From Candidatus Zixiibacteriota bacterium (GTDB taxonomy: Bacteria > RBG-13-66-14 > B26-G2 > WVWN01), in NCBI GenBank assembly GCA_030613505.1, contig JAUWLW010000003.1, forward strand, positions 1 through 64,000: DNA of 64,000 nucleotides, read 5' to 3'. The position numbers were made by a program, and so were the translations under genes. The notes beneath the pieces were generated by a model, which saw only the letters and a program-made list of their open reading frames with translations, did not search any database and was not told the origin of the DNA. Below are positions 46,143-54,099 of the stretch, one piece after another. How positions within the stretch are numbered: position 1 is the first letter of the stretch; every line of letters begins with the position of its first letter.

Positions 46143-46349
46143 CTACGCGAACAGGCCGGCAAGCGGCGGTACTATTAACGTCGAGAGGCACCGCGCGATG
46201 GCGAAAGCGATAACCAAGAGCGCCAGCGTACTAAGAAAGGTCTTGCCGCCGAAGGTAAGCCCCTTCTGTAGCGACCCGCCGCCCTGTCATATCGCGACTG
46301 TTATGAGCGCCGCGAGGATTACCGCCATCGCTATGGTCGCGTTTCTCAC
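46143..46349 (-). CDS. Putative small membrane selenoprotein (in-frame UGA)
   Basis: 68 codons from GTG 46349 to TAG 46143, with UGA as codon 21 (46287-46289). An in-frame TAA lies just upstream, so the frame is bounded. The translation is a hydrophobic helix (AMAVILAALITVAI), then Sec-QGGGSLQKGLTFGGK, then a second long helix (TFLSTLALLVIAFAIARC...). Reading through UGA is supported by continuous coding bias, the downstream SECIS-like hairpin and selB in this window. The second half vaguely recalls the start of YraQ/ArsP-type permeases (weak). ATG 46328 is an alternative start. No strong ribosome site; probably coupled to gcvPA, 35 bases upstream. Confidence 0.72.
46251..46289 (-). promoter_or_regulatory. 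UGA codon plus SECIS-like hairpin
   Basis: Starting 11 bases after the UGA: GUCGCU, an ACA bulge, GAAGG, a GGCUUA loop, CCUUC, GGCGGC. This gives 5 upper and 6 lower pairs (with G-U). The apical loop lies 25 bases after UGA and starts with G, as in bacterial SECIS elements that bind SelB. Confidence 0.6.
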
Positions 46350-46383
46350 TTTTTAAATACGATCTCCGCGCCGGTTACGTTTA

Positions 46384-47736
46384 TTAAGCCAACGCGAGCA
46401 CGTCGCACAACCGATCGACATCCGCCTTCGTCTTCGTCTCCGTAACCGTTACGAGCAGGCAATCGTCGTACTCCGGGTAGAAGCGGCCGAGCGGTAGCCC
46501 CGGGTCGACGCCTTTCTTCAAACAGGCCGCGCGGATTTCCTCGGCGGCCTTCGGGCACCGGAGCACGAACTCGTTAAAGGTCGGCTCGTCGAAGACCATT
46601 TCGTAACCGTCCAACCCGGTGGCGCGGTATTGAGCGTATGCCGCGTTCTGGACGTTCTGGCGCGCGAGCGCGGCGAGGCCGGAACGTCCAACGAGCGAGA
46701 GGTAGATCGTAAATATCGTCGCCGCCAACGCGTGGTTGGTGCAAATATTCGACGTCGCTTTTTCGCGGCGTATGTGCTGTTCGCGGGTTTGTAGCGTCAG
46801 GACGTACCCGGGCTTGCCCTCCACATCCGCCGTCTTGCCGACAAGGCGCCCGGGCATCTGGCGCAAGAATTCCCGGCGGGTAGTGAAGAAGCCGACGCCC
46901 GGGCCGCCGAAAGAGGGCGCCAAGCCGAAGCTCTGCCCCTCGCCCACGACGACGTCGGCGCCGAACTTGCCGGGCGGCGAAAGCGCCGCCAACGCCATCG
47001 GCTCCGCCACGGCCACGACGAGGAGTGCCCCCTCGCGGTGGCAAACGTCGCCTATTTCCGCCAGCTTCGTTTCCACCAATCCGAAGAAGTTCGGATACTG
47101 CATTACGAAGCAAGCGCTGTCGCCGAGCGACCCGGTCAGCCGGTTGAGGTCCACCGTGCCTCCGGGTTCGTAAGGCGCACAACACGGTAACGTCGCCGCC
47201 TCGACGCCGGGGATATTGGCCATATACGTTTCGACTACGCGCCGGTACTCCGGGTGCAAGTTGGGGGCTAAGACTACGCGCGAGCGTCCTTTCCTCAGTC
47301 GCAAGCACATAAGCGCCGCTTCCGCGGCCGCGGTCGCACCGTCGTACATCGACGCGTTGGCGACTTCCATCCCGGCGAGGGCCGCGACGTACGTCTGAAA
47401 TTCGAAAATGACCGCCAGCGTACCCTGGCTGACCTCTGGCTGGTACGGCGTGTAGGCGGTGTAGAATTGACTCTGACCGGCGAGGTGCCGCACCGCCGCC
47501 GGGACGAAGTGATCGTAGCAACCGGCGCCGAGGAACGAGAGTCGGTCGGTGCGGTTCACGTCGGCGAGCGCCGCCATATGGCGGACGAGCGCCGGCTCAG
47601 CCAAAGGCTGCGGCAAGTCGAAGTCGGCCTGCAGAAGCTCGTCGGGCAACGGCCCGAAAAGCTCGTCAACGGCGCCGACGCCGATTTCTTCGAGCATCCC
47701 CTTTACGGTCTCGTCGTCGTGGGGAACGTACGGCAT
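46384..47736 (-). CDS. gcvPA: Glycine dehydrogenase (decarboxylating) subunit 1
   Basis: 450 aa N-terminal half of P-protein. 'FLGAGCYDHFVPAAVRHL', 'FYTAYTPYQPEVSQGTLAVIFEFQ' in pattern, 'NASMYDGATAAAEAALM' and 'REQHIRREKATSNICTNHAL'. The split PA/PB form is typical of thermophiles, Firmicutes and many candidate phyla. It pairs with gcvPB, separated by the selenoprotein candidate. Confidence 0.95.
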   Translation of the reverse strand: MPYVPHDDETVKGMLEEIGVGAVDELFGPLPDELLQADFDLPQPLAEPALVRHMAALADVNRTDRLSFLGAGCYDHFVPAAVRHLAGQSQFYTAYTPYQPEVSQGTLAVIFEFQTYVAALAGMEVANASMYDGATAAAEAALMCLRLRKGRSRVVLAPNLHPEYRRVVETYMANIPGVEAATLPCCAPYEPGGTVDLNRLTGSLGDSACFVMQYPNFFGLVETKLAEIGDVCHREGALLVVAVAEPMALAALSPPGKFGADVVVGEGQSFGLAPSFGGPGVGFFTTRREFLRQMPGRLVGKTADVEGKPGYVLTLQTREQHIRREKATSNICTNHALAATIFTIYLSLVGRSGLAALARQNVQNAAYAQYRATGLDGYEMVFDEPTFNEFVLRCPKAAEEIRAACLKKGVDPGLPLGRFYPEYDDCLLVTVTETKTKADVDRLCDVLALA

Positions 47737-47773
47737 TAACGTCCTCCTCCAACGGGTTCCTCCATCCGGCCGT

Positions 47774-47802
47774 TAAATAAAACGAGGGGCCGCAACCCCT
47801 CG
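47774..47802 (-). terminator. Intra-operon terminator-like hairpin
   Basis: Stem CGAGGGG / CCCCTCG with a 6-base loop, followed on the minus strand by TTTTATTT. It lies between gcvH and gcvPA, so it may partly terminate and set the gcvTH to gcvP ratio. Confidence 0.65.
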
Positions 47803-47857
47803 CCGGCGAGGAAGCGCGACCAGCCTACGGCCGGCCGGCGCGGCGCGCCACAAATCA

Positions 47858-48235
47858 TTATGCTCCGATGAATTCTTTATATTCCGCCGCGGTTTTGAGG
47901 TTTTCAACTTCCGAGGGGTCTTTTAACTCGACCTTTACGAGCCAACCTTCGCCATAACAATCGCGGTTGACCAGGGCGGGGTCCTGGGTCGCGGCGTCGT
48001 TTACTGCGACGACCTTCCCGGAAAGGGGAGCGTAAAGGTCCGACGCCGCCTTCACGGATTCCACGACGCCGAATTCACTACCGGCCGTTACCTCGGCGCC
48101 GACTCCCGGTAATTCCAAATACACGATGTCGCCCAGTTCCGACTGGGCGTGGTCCGTAAGGCCCAGCGTAGCGACTTTGCCGTCGATCTTTATCCACTCA
48201 TGCGTCTCGCTGTAATTCAGTTCCTCCGGGTTCAC
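47858..48235 (-). CDS. gcvH: Glycine cleavage system H protein
   Basis: 125 aa. 'YSETHEWIKIDGKVATLGLTDHAQSELGDIVYLELP' in pattern and the lipoylated lysine in 'VVESVKAASDLYAPLSG'. It shuttles the aminomethyl group between P, T and L proteins. It lies 26 bases after gcvT. Confidence 0.96.
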   Translation of the reverse strand: MNPEELNYSETHEWIKIDGKVATLGLTDHAQSELGDIVYLELPGVGAEVTAGSEFGVVESVKAASDLYAPLSGKVVAVNDAATQDPALVNRDCYGEGWLVKVELKDPSEVENLKTAAEYKEFIGA

Positions 48236-48261
48236 CCACGGCTCCTTTCCGGCAGCGGTTT

Positions 48262-49371
48262 TTACCTCCCGCCGATTAGCTTCAAAAAAGGCGTTTCTAC
48301 GACGCGCGCCAAGCGCGGCTTTTTACGGACGTCGACGAGTATCTCGGTACCGACGTCGTCGTAGGGCAAGTCTAGGTACCCCAAACCGATGTTCTCGCGC
48401 AGGCTGGGGGAATACGACCCGGACGTAACGCGGCCGATGCTTTTTTCATCCGCGTCTATGATGGCGTAATCGTGGCGCGGAATGCCCGCGTCCACCATAA
48501 CGAAACCGGCCAGCTTCCGCTTGACGCCGTCTTTTTTCTGTTCGCCCAGGGCGTCCTTGCCTATGAAATCGCCCTTATCGAACTTGACGGTCCAGCCTAT
48601 ACCCGCTTCGAGCGGCGACGTTCCCTCGTCGATGTCGTTGCCGTAAAGGCAGTACTTCATCTCGAGCCGGAGGGTATCGCGCGCGCCCAGGCCGACCGGA
48701 ACGCCCCCAATCCCGGCGGTGAGGTCGAAGAGCGCGTCCCACACTGCGCCGGCGCTCGCCGCGTCCACGTACACTTCGAAGCCGTCCTCGCCGGTGTAAC
48801 CCGTCCGAGAGACGCGGACCGGTATATCGTCGATGACGGAATATTCAAACTGGTAGTAACGGAGTTCGCTTAAATCCTCGGCCACAGCTTCCGCCATTAT
48901 CGCTTCCGACTGCGGCCCCTGTATCGCTATCAGCGCCGTTTGGAGCGATTTATCTTCGACCTTCAAGCTCTTGGGGAGGTGGCTTACGACCCAGCCGTAA
49001 TCCTTTTCGACGTTAGAGGCGTTCACGACCAGCATGAACGTCTCGTCCTCGTCGCGGTATACCAGGATATCGTCTACTATGCCGCCCTGGGGAGTGCAGA
49101 TGGGGGTATATAACGCCTTTCCGATGCCCAATTTCCCGACGTTGTTCGAGACGAGTTTGTCTAACGCCGAGGGTACGCCCTTGCCGGAGACGTAGAACTC
49201 ACCCATGTGACTCAGGTCGAAGATGCCGGCGTTTTCGCGTACCGTAACGTGCTCGTCGATAATGCCCGAGTATTGCACCGGCATAACGAACCCGGCGAAC
49301 TCGACCATTTTGGCGCCGAGCGACACGTGTCTGTCGTAAAGGGGGGGCTTGATCGCCTTCGCCATAGACAT
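48262..49371 (-). CDS. gcvT: Glycine cleavage system T protein (aminomethyltransferase)
   Basis: 369 aa. ATG 49371 ('MSMAKAIKPPLYDRHVSLG', with AAGGGGCGG before it) is chosen; a longer frame to 49503 lies inside the aminotransferase gene. 'MVEFAGFVMPVQYSGIIDEH', 'FDLSHMGEFYVSG', 'SRTGYTGEDGFEVY' and 'GLGARDTLRLE' are standard. It releases ammonia and makes methylene-tetrahydrofolate. Confidence 0.96.
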   Translation of the reverse strand: MSMAKAIKPPLYDRHVSLGAKMVEFAGFVMPVQYSGIIDEHVTVRENAGIFDLSHMGEFYVSGKGVPSALDKLVSNNVGKLGIGKALYTPICTPQGGIVDDILVYRDEDETFMLVVNASNVEKDYGWVVSHLPKSLKVEDKSLQTALIAIQGPQSEAIMAEAVAEDLSELRYYQFEYSVIDDIPVRVSRTGYTGEDGFEVYVDAASAGAVWDALFDLTAGIGGVPVGLGARDTLRLEMKYCLYGNDIDEGTSPLEAGIGWTVKFDKGDFIGKDALGEQKKDGVKRKLAGFVMVDAGIPRHDYAIIDADEKSIGRVTSGSYSPSLRENIGLGYLDLPYDDVGTEILVDVRKKPRLARVVETPFLKLIGGR

Positions 49372-49379
49372 ACCGCCCC

Positions 49380-50546
49380 TTACAACGACTTTAGCGCTTC
49401 GGCCATGCGTCCTATCGCCTTCTCGATATTTTCCACGGAGTTGGCGTACGAGAACCTGATATAACCTTTGCCGTACTCGCCAAAGGAAGTGCCCGCCAGA
49501 CACGCTACGCCGGCCTCATTGAGGAAGTAATCCGCGAGCCACTTCTCGTCCTTGCCGGTTCCCGTAATATTGGGGAATACGTAGAACGCGCCCTTGGGCT
49601 TCAAGCACGTAATGCCCGGGAGTGAGTTAAGGCCGTTGACGATGACGTCGCGCCGCTCGCGGAAGGCCTCGACCATTTTCGCGGCCTCCTCTTGGGGGCC
49701 GGTTAAAGCCTCCATTCCCGCGACTTGCGAGAACGAACACGTGCAGGAGTTCGAATTGGTCATGAGGCGCGTAATGTGCGGCGCGAGGTCGGCCGGCATC
49801 GCTCCCCAGCCGAGACGCCACCCCGTCATGGCGTACGTCTTGGAGTAGCCGTCGATGATGACCGTTCGTTCCTTCATCCCGGGGAAGCTGGCTACCGAAC
49901 GGTGATCGCCCTCGTAGAGGGTGCGGCCGTATACCTCGTCGGAGAGAACTATCAGGTCGTGCTTCACGGCGAGTTCTACGATAGCCCCTAGGTCTTCCTT
50001 CGTCAACACGCCGCCGGTAGGGTTTTGCGGCGAGTTGACGACGATCATCCGCGTCTTATCGGTGATGAGCGACGCCAGCTCGTTCACGTCGAGGCGGAAG
50101 TCGAGCTCCTCGCGCAAACGTACCGGCACCGCTTTGGCGCCAATATAATTAATCATGGATTCGTAGATGGGGAACCCGGGGTTGGGGTATATTACCTCGT
50201 CGCCTTCCTCGACGCAGGCCAAGATCGTAAAGAACATTATCGGTTTGGCGCCTGGCACTACGACTATTTCGTCCGGCGAGTAGTCGAGGTCCCAATATTG
50301 CTTCATATACTTGGAGATGGTCTCGCGGTGCTCGGGCAAACCGGAGCTGGGGCCGTAATGGGTCCAACCCTGGTCAAGGGCTTTCTTCGCCTCCTCCCGG
50401 ATGTTTACCGGCGTGTCGAAGTCCGGTTCGCCGATCTCAAGATGGACGATGTCGCGCCCATCGCACTCGAGCTTTTTCGCTTTGGCCAAAACTTCGAAAG
50501 CCGTCTCGGTACCGAGCCGGCCCATGCGTTTAGCGATGTACATCAC
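49380..50546 (-). CDS. Class I PLP aminotransferase (aspartate-type)
   Basis: 388 aa. 'IVHLEIGEPDFDTP', 'GPSSGLPEHRETIS', 'VVPGAKPIMFFTILA', 'NSPQNPTGGVLTKEDL', the PLP lysine in 'DGYSKTYAMTGWRLGW' and 'FSYANSVENIEKAIGRM'. It is in the AspC/alanine aminotransferase group. Leading the glycine cleavage operon, it might interconvert glyoxylate/glycine or serine/alanine; that is inference. Confidence 0.9.
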   Translation of the reverse strand: MMYIAKRMGRLGTETAFEVLAKAKKLECDGRDIVHLEIGEPDFDTPVNIREEAKKALDQGWTHYGPSSGLPEHRETISKYMKQYWDLDYSPDEIVVVPGAKPIMFFTILACVEEGDEVIYPNPGFPIYESMINYIGAKAVPVRLREELDFRLDVNELASLITDKTRMIVVNSPQNPTGGVLTKEDLGAIVELAVKHDLIVLSDEVYGRTLYEGDHRSVASFPGMKERTVIIDGYSKTYAMTGWRLGWGAMPADLAPHITRLMTNSNSCTCSFSQVAGMEALTGPQEEAAKMVEAFRERRDVIVNGLNSLPGITCLKPKGAFYVFPNITGTGKDEKWLADYFLNEAGVACLAGTSFGEYGKGYIRFSYANSVENIEKAIGRMAEALKSL

Positions 50547-50616
50547 GCTCTCCTATCGGCTAATGAACGTAAAACGTAATGAACCCAAGGGTAAATTGCG
50601 CTTCGGCTTGAGGTCG

Positions 50617-50645
50617 AAGCTATCACACCGCACCTAGAAAGTCAA
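50617..50645 (-). promoter_or_regulatory. Sigma-70-like promoter for aminotransferase-gcv operon
   Basis: TTGACT and TAGCTT are separated by 17 bases, with TG one base before the -10. The transcript would start near 50610, ~65 bases before the gene. No glycine riboswitch core is visible in the leader. Confidence 0.5.
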
Positions 50646-50699
50646 GATTGATTTTGGAAACAGGCCGCGTAGTGCCCAAAAGAACCGCCCCAACCCCGC

Positions 50700-51356
50700 T
50701 TAACCGACGGCTAAGAAGGGGTTATGGCTCCGCTCTTCACCCACCGTCGTCGCCGGCCCGTGGCCGGGTAACACTTCCGTCTTCGCCGGCAACGTAAGGA
50801 TCTTAGTTTTGACTGAGGATATCAAGGTCCGTTCGTCGCCCCCGCACAGGTCCGTCCGGCCTATCGAGCCGGCGAAGAGCGCGTCGCCGCTGAATATGAA
50901 GCCGCGGCCTACGAGGGAGATACTCCCGGCCGTATGACCCGGCGTGTCTACGACCGTCAAGCCGGCTTCCGCAACTTCGTCCCCCTCGCGCAACAGGACG
51001 TCCGCCGCCGGCGACACGGTGTAATGTTCTTGGAATAGCGCTACGGCCTCCGGGCCTATGATGAGCGCGTCTTGGCGGTGAAGGGATTCGGCACCCGGGC
51101 CGAGGTAGGGCGCGTCCCCTTCACCTATGTATATAGGTACGTCCAACAGCGCCTTGAGACCTTCGTTGGCACCGGTATGGTCGAGGTGGCCATGGGTATT
51201 TATTATTGCCACAGGCTCGAGCTCGAGCGCGCGGAGGTGGCCGGCGATTTCCTCGGCTTCCGCCGCCGGGTCTATCACGACCGCACGTTTGCCGTCCGAC
51301 GAGTAAATATAACAATTGGTAGCGACCGGTCCAAGTTGGAGGGTCTCGATAAGCAT
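50700..51356 (-). CDS. Metallo-beta-lactamase fold hydrolase
   Basis: 218 aa. 'INTHGHLDHTGANEGL' (zinc motif), 'VDTPGHTAGSISLVG', 'FSGDALFAGSIGRTDLCGG', 'LPGHGPATTVGEERSHNPFL'. It has the same family and order as 4587-5171 but is a separate paralogue. The promoter sits so close that the mRNA should begin at or next to the ATG, and no ribosome site precedes it. Confidence 0.88.
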   Translation of the reverse strand: MLIETLQLGPVATNCYIYSSDGKRAVVIDPAAEAEEIAGHLRALELEPVAIINTHGHLDHTGANEGLKALLDVPIYIGEGDAPYLGPGAESLHRQDALIIGPEAVALFQEHYTVSPAADVLLREGDEVAEAGLTVVDTPGHTAGSISLVGRGFIFSGDALFAGSIGRTDLCGGDERTLISSVKTKILTLPAKTEVLPGHGPATTVGEERSHNPFLAVG

Positions 51357-51362
51357 GGTCGG

Positions 51363-51391
51363 ATATTAATACTGTCGAACATAGTTGTCAA
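51363..51391 (-). promoter_or_regulatory. Near-consensus promoter, leaderless
   Basis: TTGACA and TAATAT are separated by 17 bases on the minus strand. The last -10 base is six bases before the ATG at 51356, so transcription should start at the start codon. Confidence 0.7.
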
Positions 51392-51458
51392 GGCAAGCGG
51401 TATCGCCGGGCTCCGCATTAGTCCGTTAGTTGACGCCAGCGGAAAACTAAAGAGAGAG

Positions 51459-51477
51459 GCGCGCCGCCGGCGCGCCA
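51459..51477 (-). terminator. Possible terminator hairpin
   Basis: Two GGCGCGCC boxes with a 3-base loop form an 8-bp stem downstream of the O-methyltransferase stop. On the minus strand they are followed by TCTCTCTTTAG, an imperfect T tract. Confidence 0.4.
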
Positions 51478-51516
51478 TCGTAGCGTAAGAGACCGATTCC
51501 CCTATCCCGTTGGCAG

Positions 51517-52119
51517 CTACCCCATAACCCCCTTGACCGTCCACGAAAGGCCGTTGCCGATTTCGAGCACCGTCGTCGCCGCGTCGGCGCGCGAGTGAAG
51601 CCAATCCAAGAAGGGCGCCGCCTCGTCGGCGTGGGAGAGGACGTTGTCGGCCACCAGCGACGCGCCGGCCGCGAGCCGGGGCCAGAGGAGCTCGCCGTAC
51701 GCCGCGTACTCGTCCTTCTCGCCGTCGACGAAGGCGAGGTCGAACGGCCCGTCGAGCGTGGTTAACGTCTCTCGCGCGTCCCCCACCTTTATATTGACGA
51801 GGTCCGCTACCCCCGCCGACTTTAAATGGTCGGCCGCTACGTCAACTATAACGGGATTCCTCTCCACCGTCACGAGGGAGCCACCCGTCGACGCGCACGC
51901 CCGCGCCAACCACAACGCCGAATAACCCGCGCTGGTACCTATTTCCACTATGCGTTGCGCGCGCGTCGCAAGCGCCAGCAGGAAAATAAATTCGGCGGAA
52001 GCGGGGTGGAGCGCGCGGAAGCGCTGCTCGGGCGGTAGCCCCGCACGCCGCTGGCGCCCGTCCTCGAGGCGGATCGCGGCCTCGACTAAACGCCACGCGT
52101 CCAGGTCGAAGTTCGGCAT
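51517..52119 (-). CDS. O-methyltransferase (SAM-dependent, family 3)
   Basis: 200 aa. 'IVEIGTSAGYSALWLARA' (SAM motif I), 'LVTVERNPVIVDVAADHLK', 'DLAFVDGEKDEYAAYGELL' (metal Asp). It matches the small cation-dependent O-methyltransferases that act on catechols or CoA esters; the substrate here is unknown. It is two bases from the gene upstream. Confidence 0.85.
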   Translation of the reverse strand: MPNFDLDAWRLVEAAIRLEDGRQRRAGLPPEQRFRALHPASAEFIFLLALATRAQRIVEIGTSAGYSALWLARACASTGGSLVTVERNPVIVDVAADHLKSAGVADLVNIKVGDARETLTTLDGPFDLAFVDGEKDEYAAYGELLWPRLAAGASLVADNVLSHADEAAPFLDWLHSRADAATTVLEIGNGLSWTVKGVMG

Positions 52120-52121
52120 GG

Positions 52122-52532
52122 CTACTTCTCTATCTCGGCATCAACGCCGTAAAGGTCCCGCGCCGGATCAAACTCGAGGTCGAAGCCAAGCTCCATACTC
52201 CACGTCGAGCCAGGCATTTCCCACGTAAGGATCTCTTTGCGTATCGCCTCGGCGAAAGCAGCGTCGCCTATGGTATCGCTTTCGATCTCGACCGCGGTCA
52301 CCGCACCGTCCGCGGCTATCGTCAGGTTAGGATGGAGCGTCCCGGCCGGGCCGTCCGCGCCGAAGTGCGATAGGTATATCTGCTTCAGCCGCGGTTGCTT
52401 CTGCGCCAGGAGGACCGCGAGCTCCACCGTCCATGAAAGCGCCCCGGTCAAAGCGTCCAACAGGCCGGCCGCGGCGGGGGCGACGACCGCCGCGATTAAT
52501 AACGCCGTTAAAAGCATTCTCGCTTTAGCCAT
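52122..52532 (-). CDS. Exported protein with AgmX/TonB-like C-terminal domain
   Basis: 136 aa. ATG 52532 gives a signal peptide ('MLLTALLIAAVVAPAAAG'). The C-terminal part ('PNLTIAADGAVTAVEIESDTIGDAAFAEAIRKEILTWEMP' in pattern) is like the AgmX/PglI C-terminal domain of gliding or TonB-related proteins. Function unknown. It overlaps the methyltransferase gene by eight bases. Confidence 0.65.
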   Translation of the reverse strand: MAKARMLLTALLIAAVVAPAAAGLLDALTGALSWTVELAVLLAQKQPRLKQIYLSHFGADGPAGTLHPNLTIAADGAVTAVEIESDTIGDAAFAEAIRKEILTWEMPGSTWSMELGFDLEFDPARDLYGVDAEIEK

Positions 52533-53184
52533 AAGTAGCCTTTCTCCCGCGCAGCGCGAAATGCGGATGCGGGTAACCACGGGTTAAATCGAACGTCTCC
52601 ACGGCCAGGCCGGCTCCCTCCATCGCGACGCGGTAGTCGCCGCCGGAGCGCAGGAAGATACCGGCGCCTTTCGTCAGGCCGAAGACGCGCACCGCGAGCC
52701 ACTCCTGAAGGTAACACCAACGCCGCTTCCAAACCGGTCGGTCCGTCATCTCTTTGATTATTAGACACCCGCCCGGGCGCAGCCTGCTTGCCGCGAGGCG
52801 GATAAGCTCGTCCTGACGACTCGCGGGGAGAAGGTACAACATGTCCACGACGGCGACGGCGTCGAAGGGGCCGCGGTTCTCCGCGTACGCCTGCGCGTCG
52901 TCGAGCACGAATATTATGCCGGCCCGCCCGCGAACCGTTTTAAGGGCCGCCGTGATTTTATTGTCGTCGGCGTCGACGCCCACGACATCCAGCTCCGGCC
53001 GGCGCGCCTTCAGGACGTTGGCGAAGACGCCGGCCGAACAGCCGAGCTCGACGACGCTCGCGACGTCCTGCGGCACAAGCGCGGCGACCTTCTCGAGCGG
53101 CGCCGCAGCATACCGCACCCGCGCGTAAAGGCGGTCGCGCAAGGAAAGGTCGGCGTAGAGAGATGCGATATCCGCGTACGGCAT
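52525..53184 (-). CDS. SAM-dependent methyltransferase, class I
   Basis: 219 aa. 'SVVELGCSAGVFANVLKARRPELDVVGVDAD' in pattern, 'VLDDAQAYAENRGPFDAVAVVDMLYLLPASRQ', 'LRPGGCLIIKEM'. It is a generic Rossmann methyltransferase. The neighbouring glycosyltransferases suggest a lipid or glycan substrate, but that is inference. Confidence 0.82.
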   Translation of the reverse strand: MPYADIASLYADLSLRDRLYARVRYAAAPLEKVAALVPQDVASVVELGCSAGVFANVLKARRPELDVVGVDADDNKITAALKTVRGRAGIIFVLDDAQAYAENRGPFDAVAVVDMLYLLPASRQDELIRLAASRLRPGGCLIIKEMTDRPVWKRRWCYLQEWLAVRVFGLTKGAGIFLRSGGDYRVAMEGAGLAVETFDLTRGYPHPHFALRGRKATYG

Positions 53185-53213
53185 CGTCGGCCGGGCCTTC
53201 CCGACCGCCCTCC

Positions 53214-53242
53214 CGATAACATACCGGCGGCCCGGGTGTCAA
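53214..53242 (-). promoter_or_regulatory. Possible promoter
   Basis: TTGACA with TTATCG 17 bases on (poor -10, preceded by TATG). A similar TTGACACCCG...GGTATG box precedes aroK at about 56633-56605. Confidence 0.35.
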
Positions 53243-53249
53243 TAAATTA

Positions 53250-53270
53250 AAAGGGCCGGCGAACCGGCCC
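53250..53270 (-). terminator. Rho-independent terminator
   Basis: On the minus strand GGGCCGG, a TTCG loop, CCGGCCC, then TTTTAATTTATT. It ends the glycosyltransferase transcript. Confidence 0.75.
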
Positions 53271-53328
53271 CCGTAGAAAACGTATATTAATGGTAAGCGG
53301 CGCGGGACCGGGCGCGAGTATCCTAAAA

Positions 53329-54081
53329 CTACTCCGGGATACGAGGTTCCGGCTTCTCGTCGGCGATGGGCAGCCCGACGCGCCACGCCCCGAACAGTTT
53401 TTTAAACCGCCGGGCGAACAAGAAAAGGAAGTTCCTCGAGCCGTCCCGCCACAGCGATAGTTTGGATTCGCCCCGCCGCTTGACGTAGTGGAAATGAACC
53501 GGGACCTCGCGGACGCGGAGGCGACGGCGTTTCTCGAAGACCTCGAGCTTCAGCTCCTCCGAGAAAGCCATACCGTCGGACGTCACGTTCACCTGCCCGA
53601 GCAAGTCGCGCTTAAAACACCACATCCCGGATTGCGAGTCCCGGATTCGGAACCAATACAAAAGGACGATGGTTAGGTTAAAGATGCGGTTGCCGAGGTA
53701 CCGCAGAATATAATCGAAGTTCTCCTGCCAGTCGGCGGCGATGCGCCAGGCGCTGATGAAATCCAACTCGTCGGCGACGAGTACGTCTACAAGATAAGGG
53801 ATAACGTTGACGGGGTACGTCGCGTCGCCGTCCAACGTGCAAATTACGTCCCCCGTCGCCTGCGACAGACCGGACTTGTACGCACGGCCGTAACCCGGGC
53901 GCACCTCGAATACCACCTTGGCGCCCCCCTCCCGCGCCACCGCGCCGGTCCGGTCGCTCGAGTTGTTATCCACCACGATGACCTCGTCGACGAAGGACGG
54001 CATCTGTCGCAAACATTCGGCGACGCCCTCTTCCTCGTTGTAGCAGGGCATTACTACCGTAATTTTTAAGCCGTGGCGCAT
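53329..54081 (-). CDS. Family 2 glycosyltransferase (DPM/GtrB-like)
   Basis: 250 aa. 'KITVVMPCYNEEEGVAECL', 'VIVVDNNSSDRTGAVAREGG', the metal-binding 'TLDGDATYP' (D-x-D) and 'RDSQSGMWCFKRDLL'. It resembles polyprenyl-phosphate mannosyl/glucosyl transferases without the C-terminal membrane domain. It would make a lipid-linked sugar, possibly for a DUF2723-type enzyme. Confidence 0.88.
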   Translation of the reverse strand: MRHGLKITVVMPCYNEEEGVAECLRQMPSFVDEVIVVDNNSSDRTGAVAREGGAKVVFEVRPGYGRAYKSGLSQATGDVICTLDGDATYPVNVIPYLVDVLVADELDFISAWRIAADWQENFDYILRYLGNRIFNLTIVLLYWFRIRDSQSGMWCFKRDLLGQVNVTSDGMAFSEELKLEVFEKRRRLRVREVPVHFHYVKRRGESKLSLWRDGSRNFLFLFARRFKKLFGAWRVGLPIADEKPEPRIPE

Positions 54082-54099
54082 AACAGAGCGAACCTTAAC

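Noticed and set aside
46287-46289. UGA at codon 21 read as a genuine stop, making the region intergenic or a decayed gene
   Set aside because: The frame stays open and hydrophobic for 47 more codons, with host-like third positions and a SECIS-like hairpin at the right distance. Decay would usually leave further stops.
50547-50699. Glycine riboswitch upstream of the aminotransferase-gcv operon
   Set aside because: The leader after the predicted promoter is only ~65 bases and lacks the conserved tandem aptamer cores.
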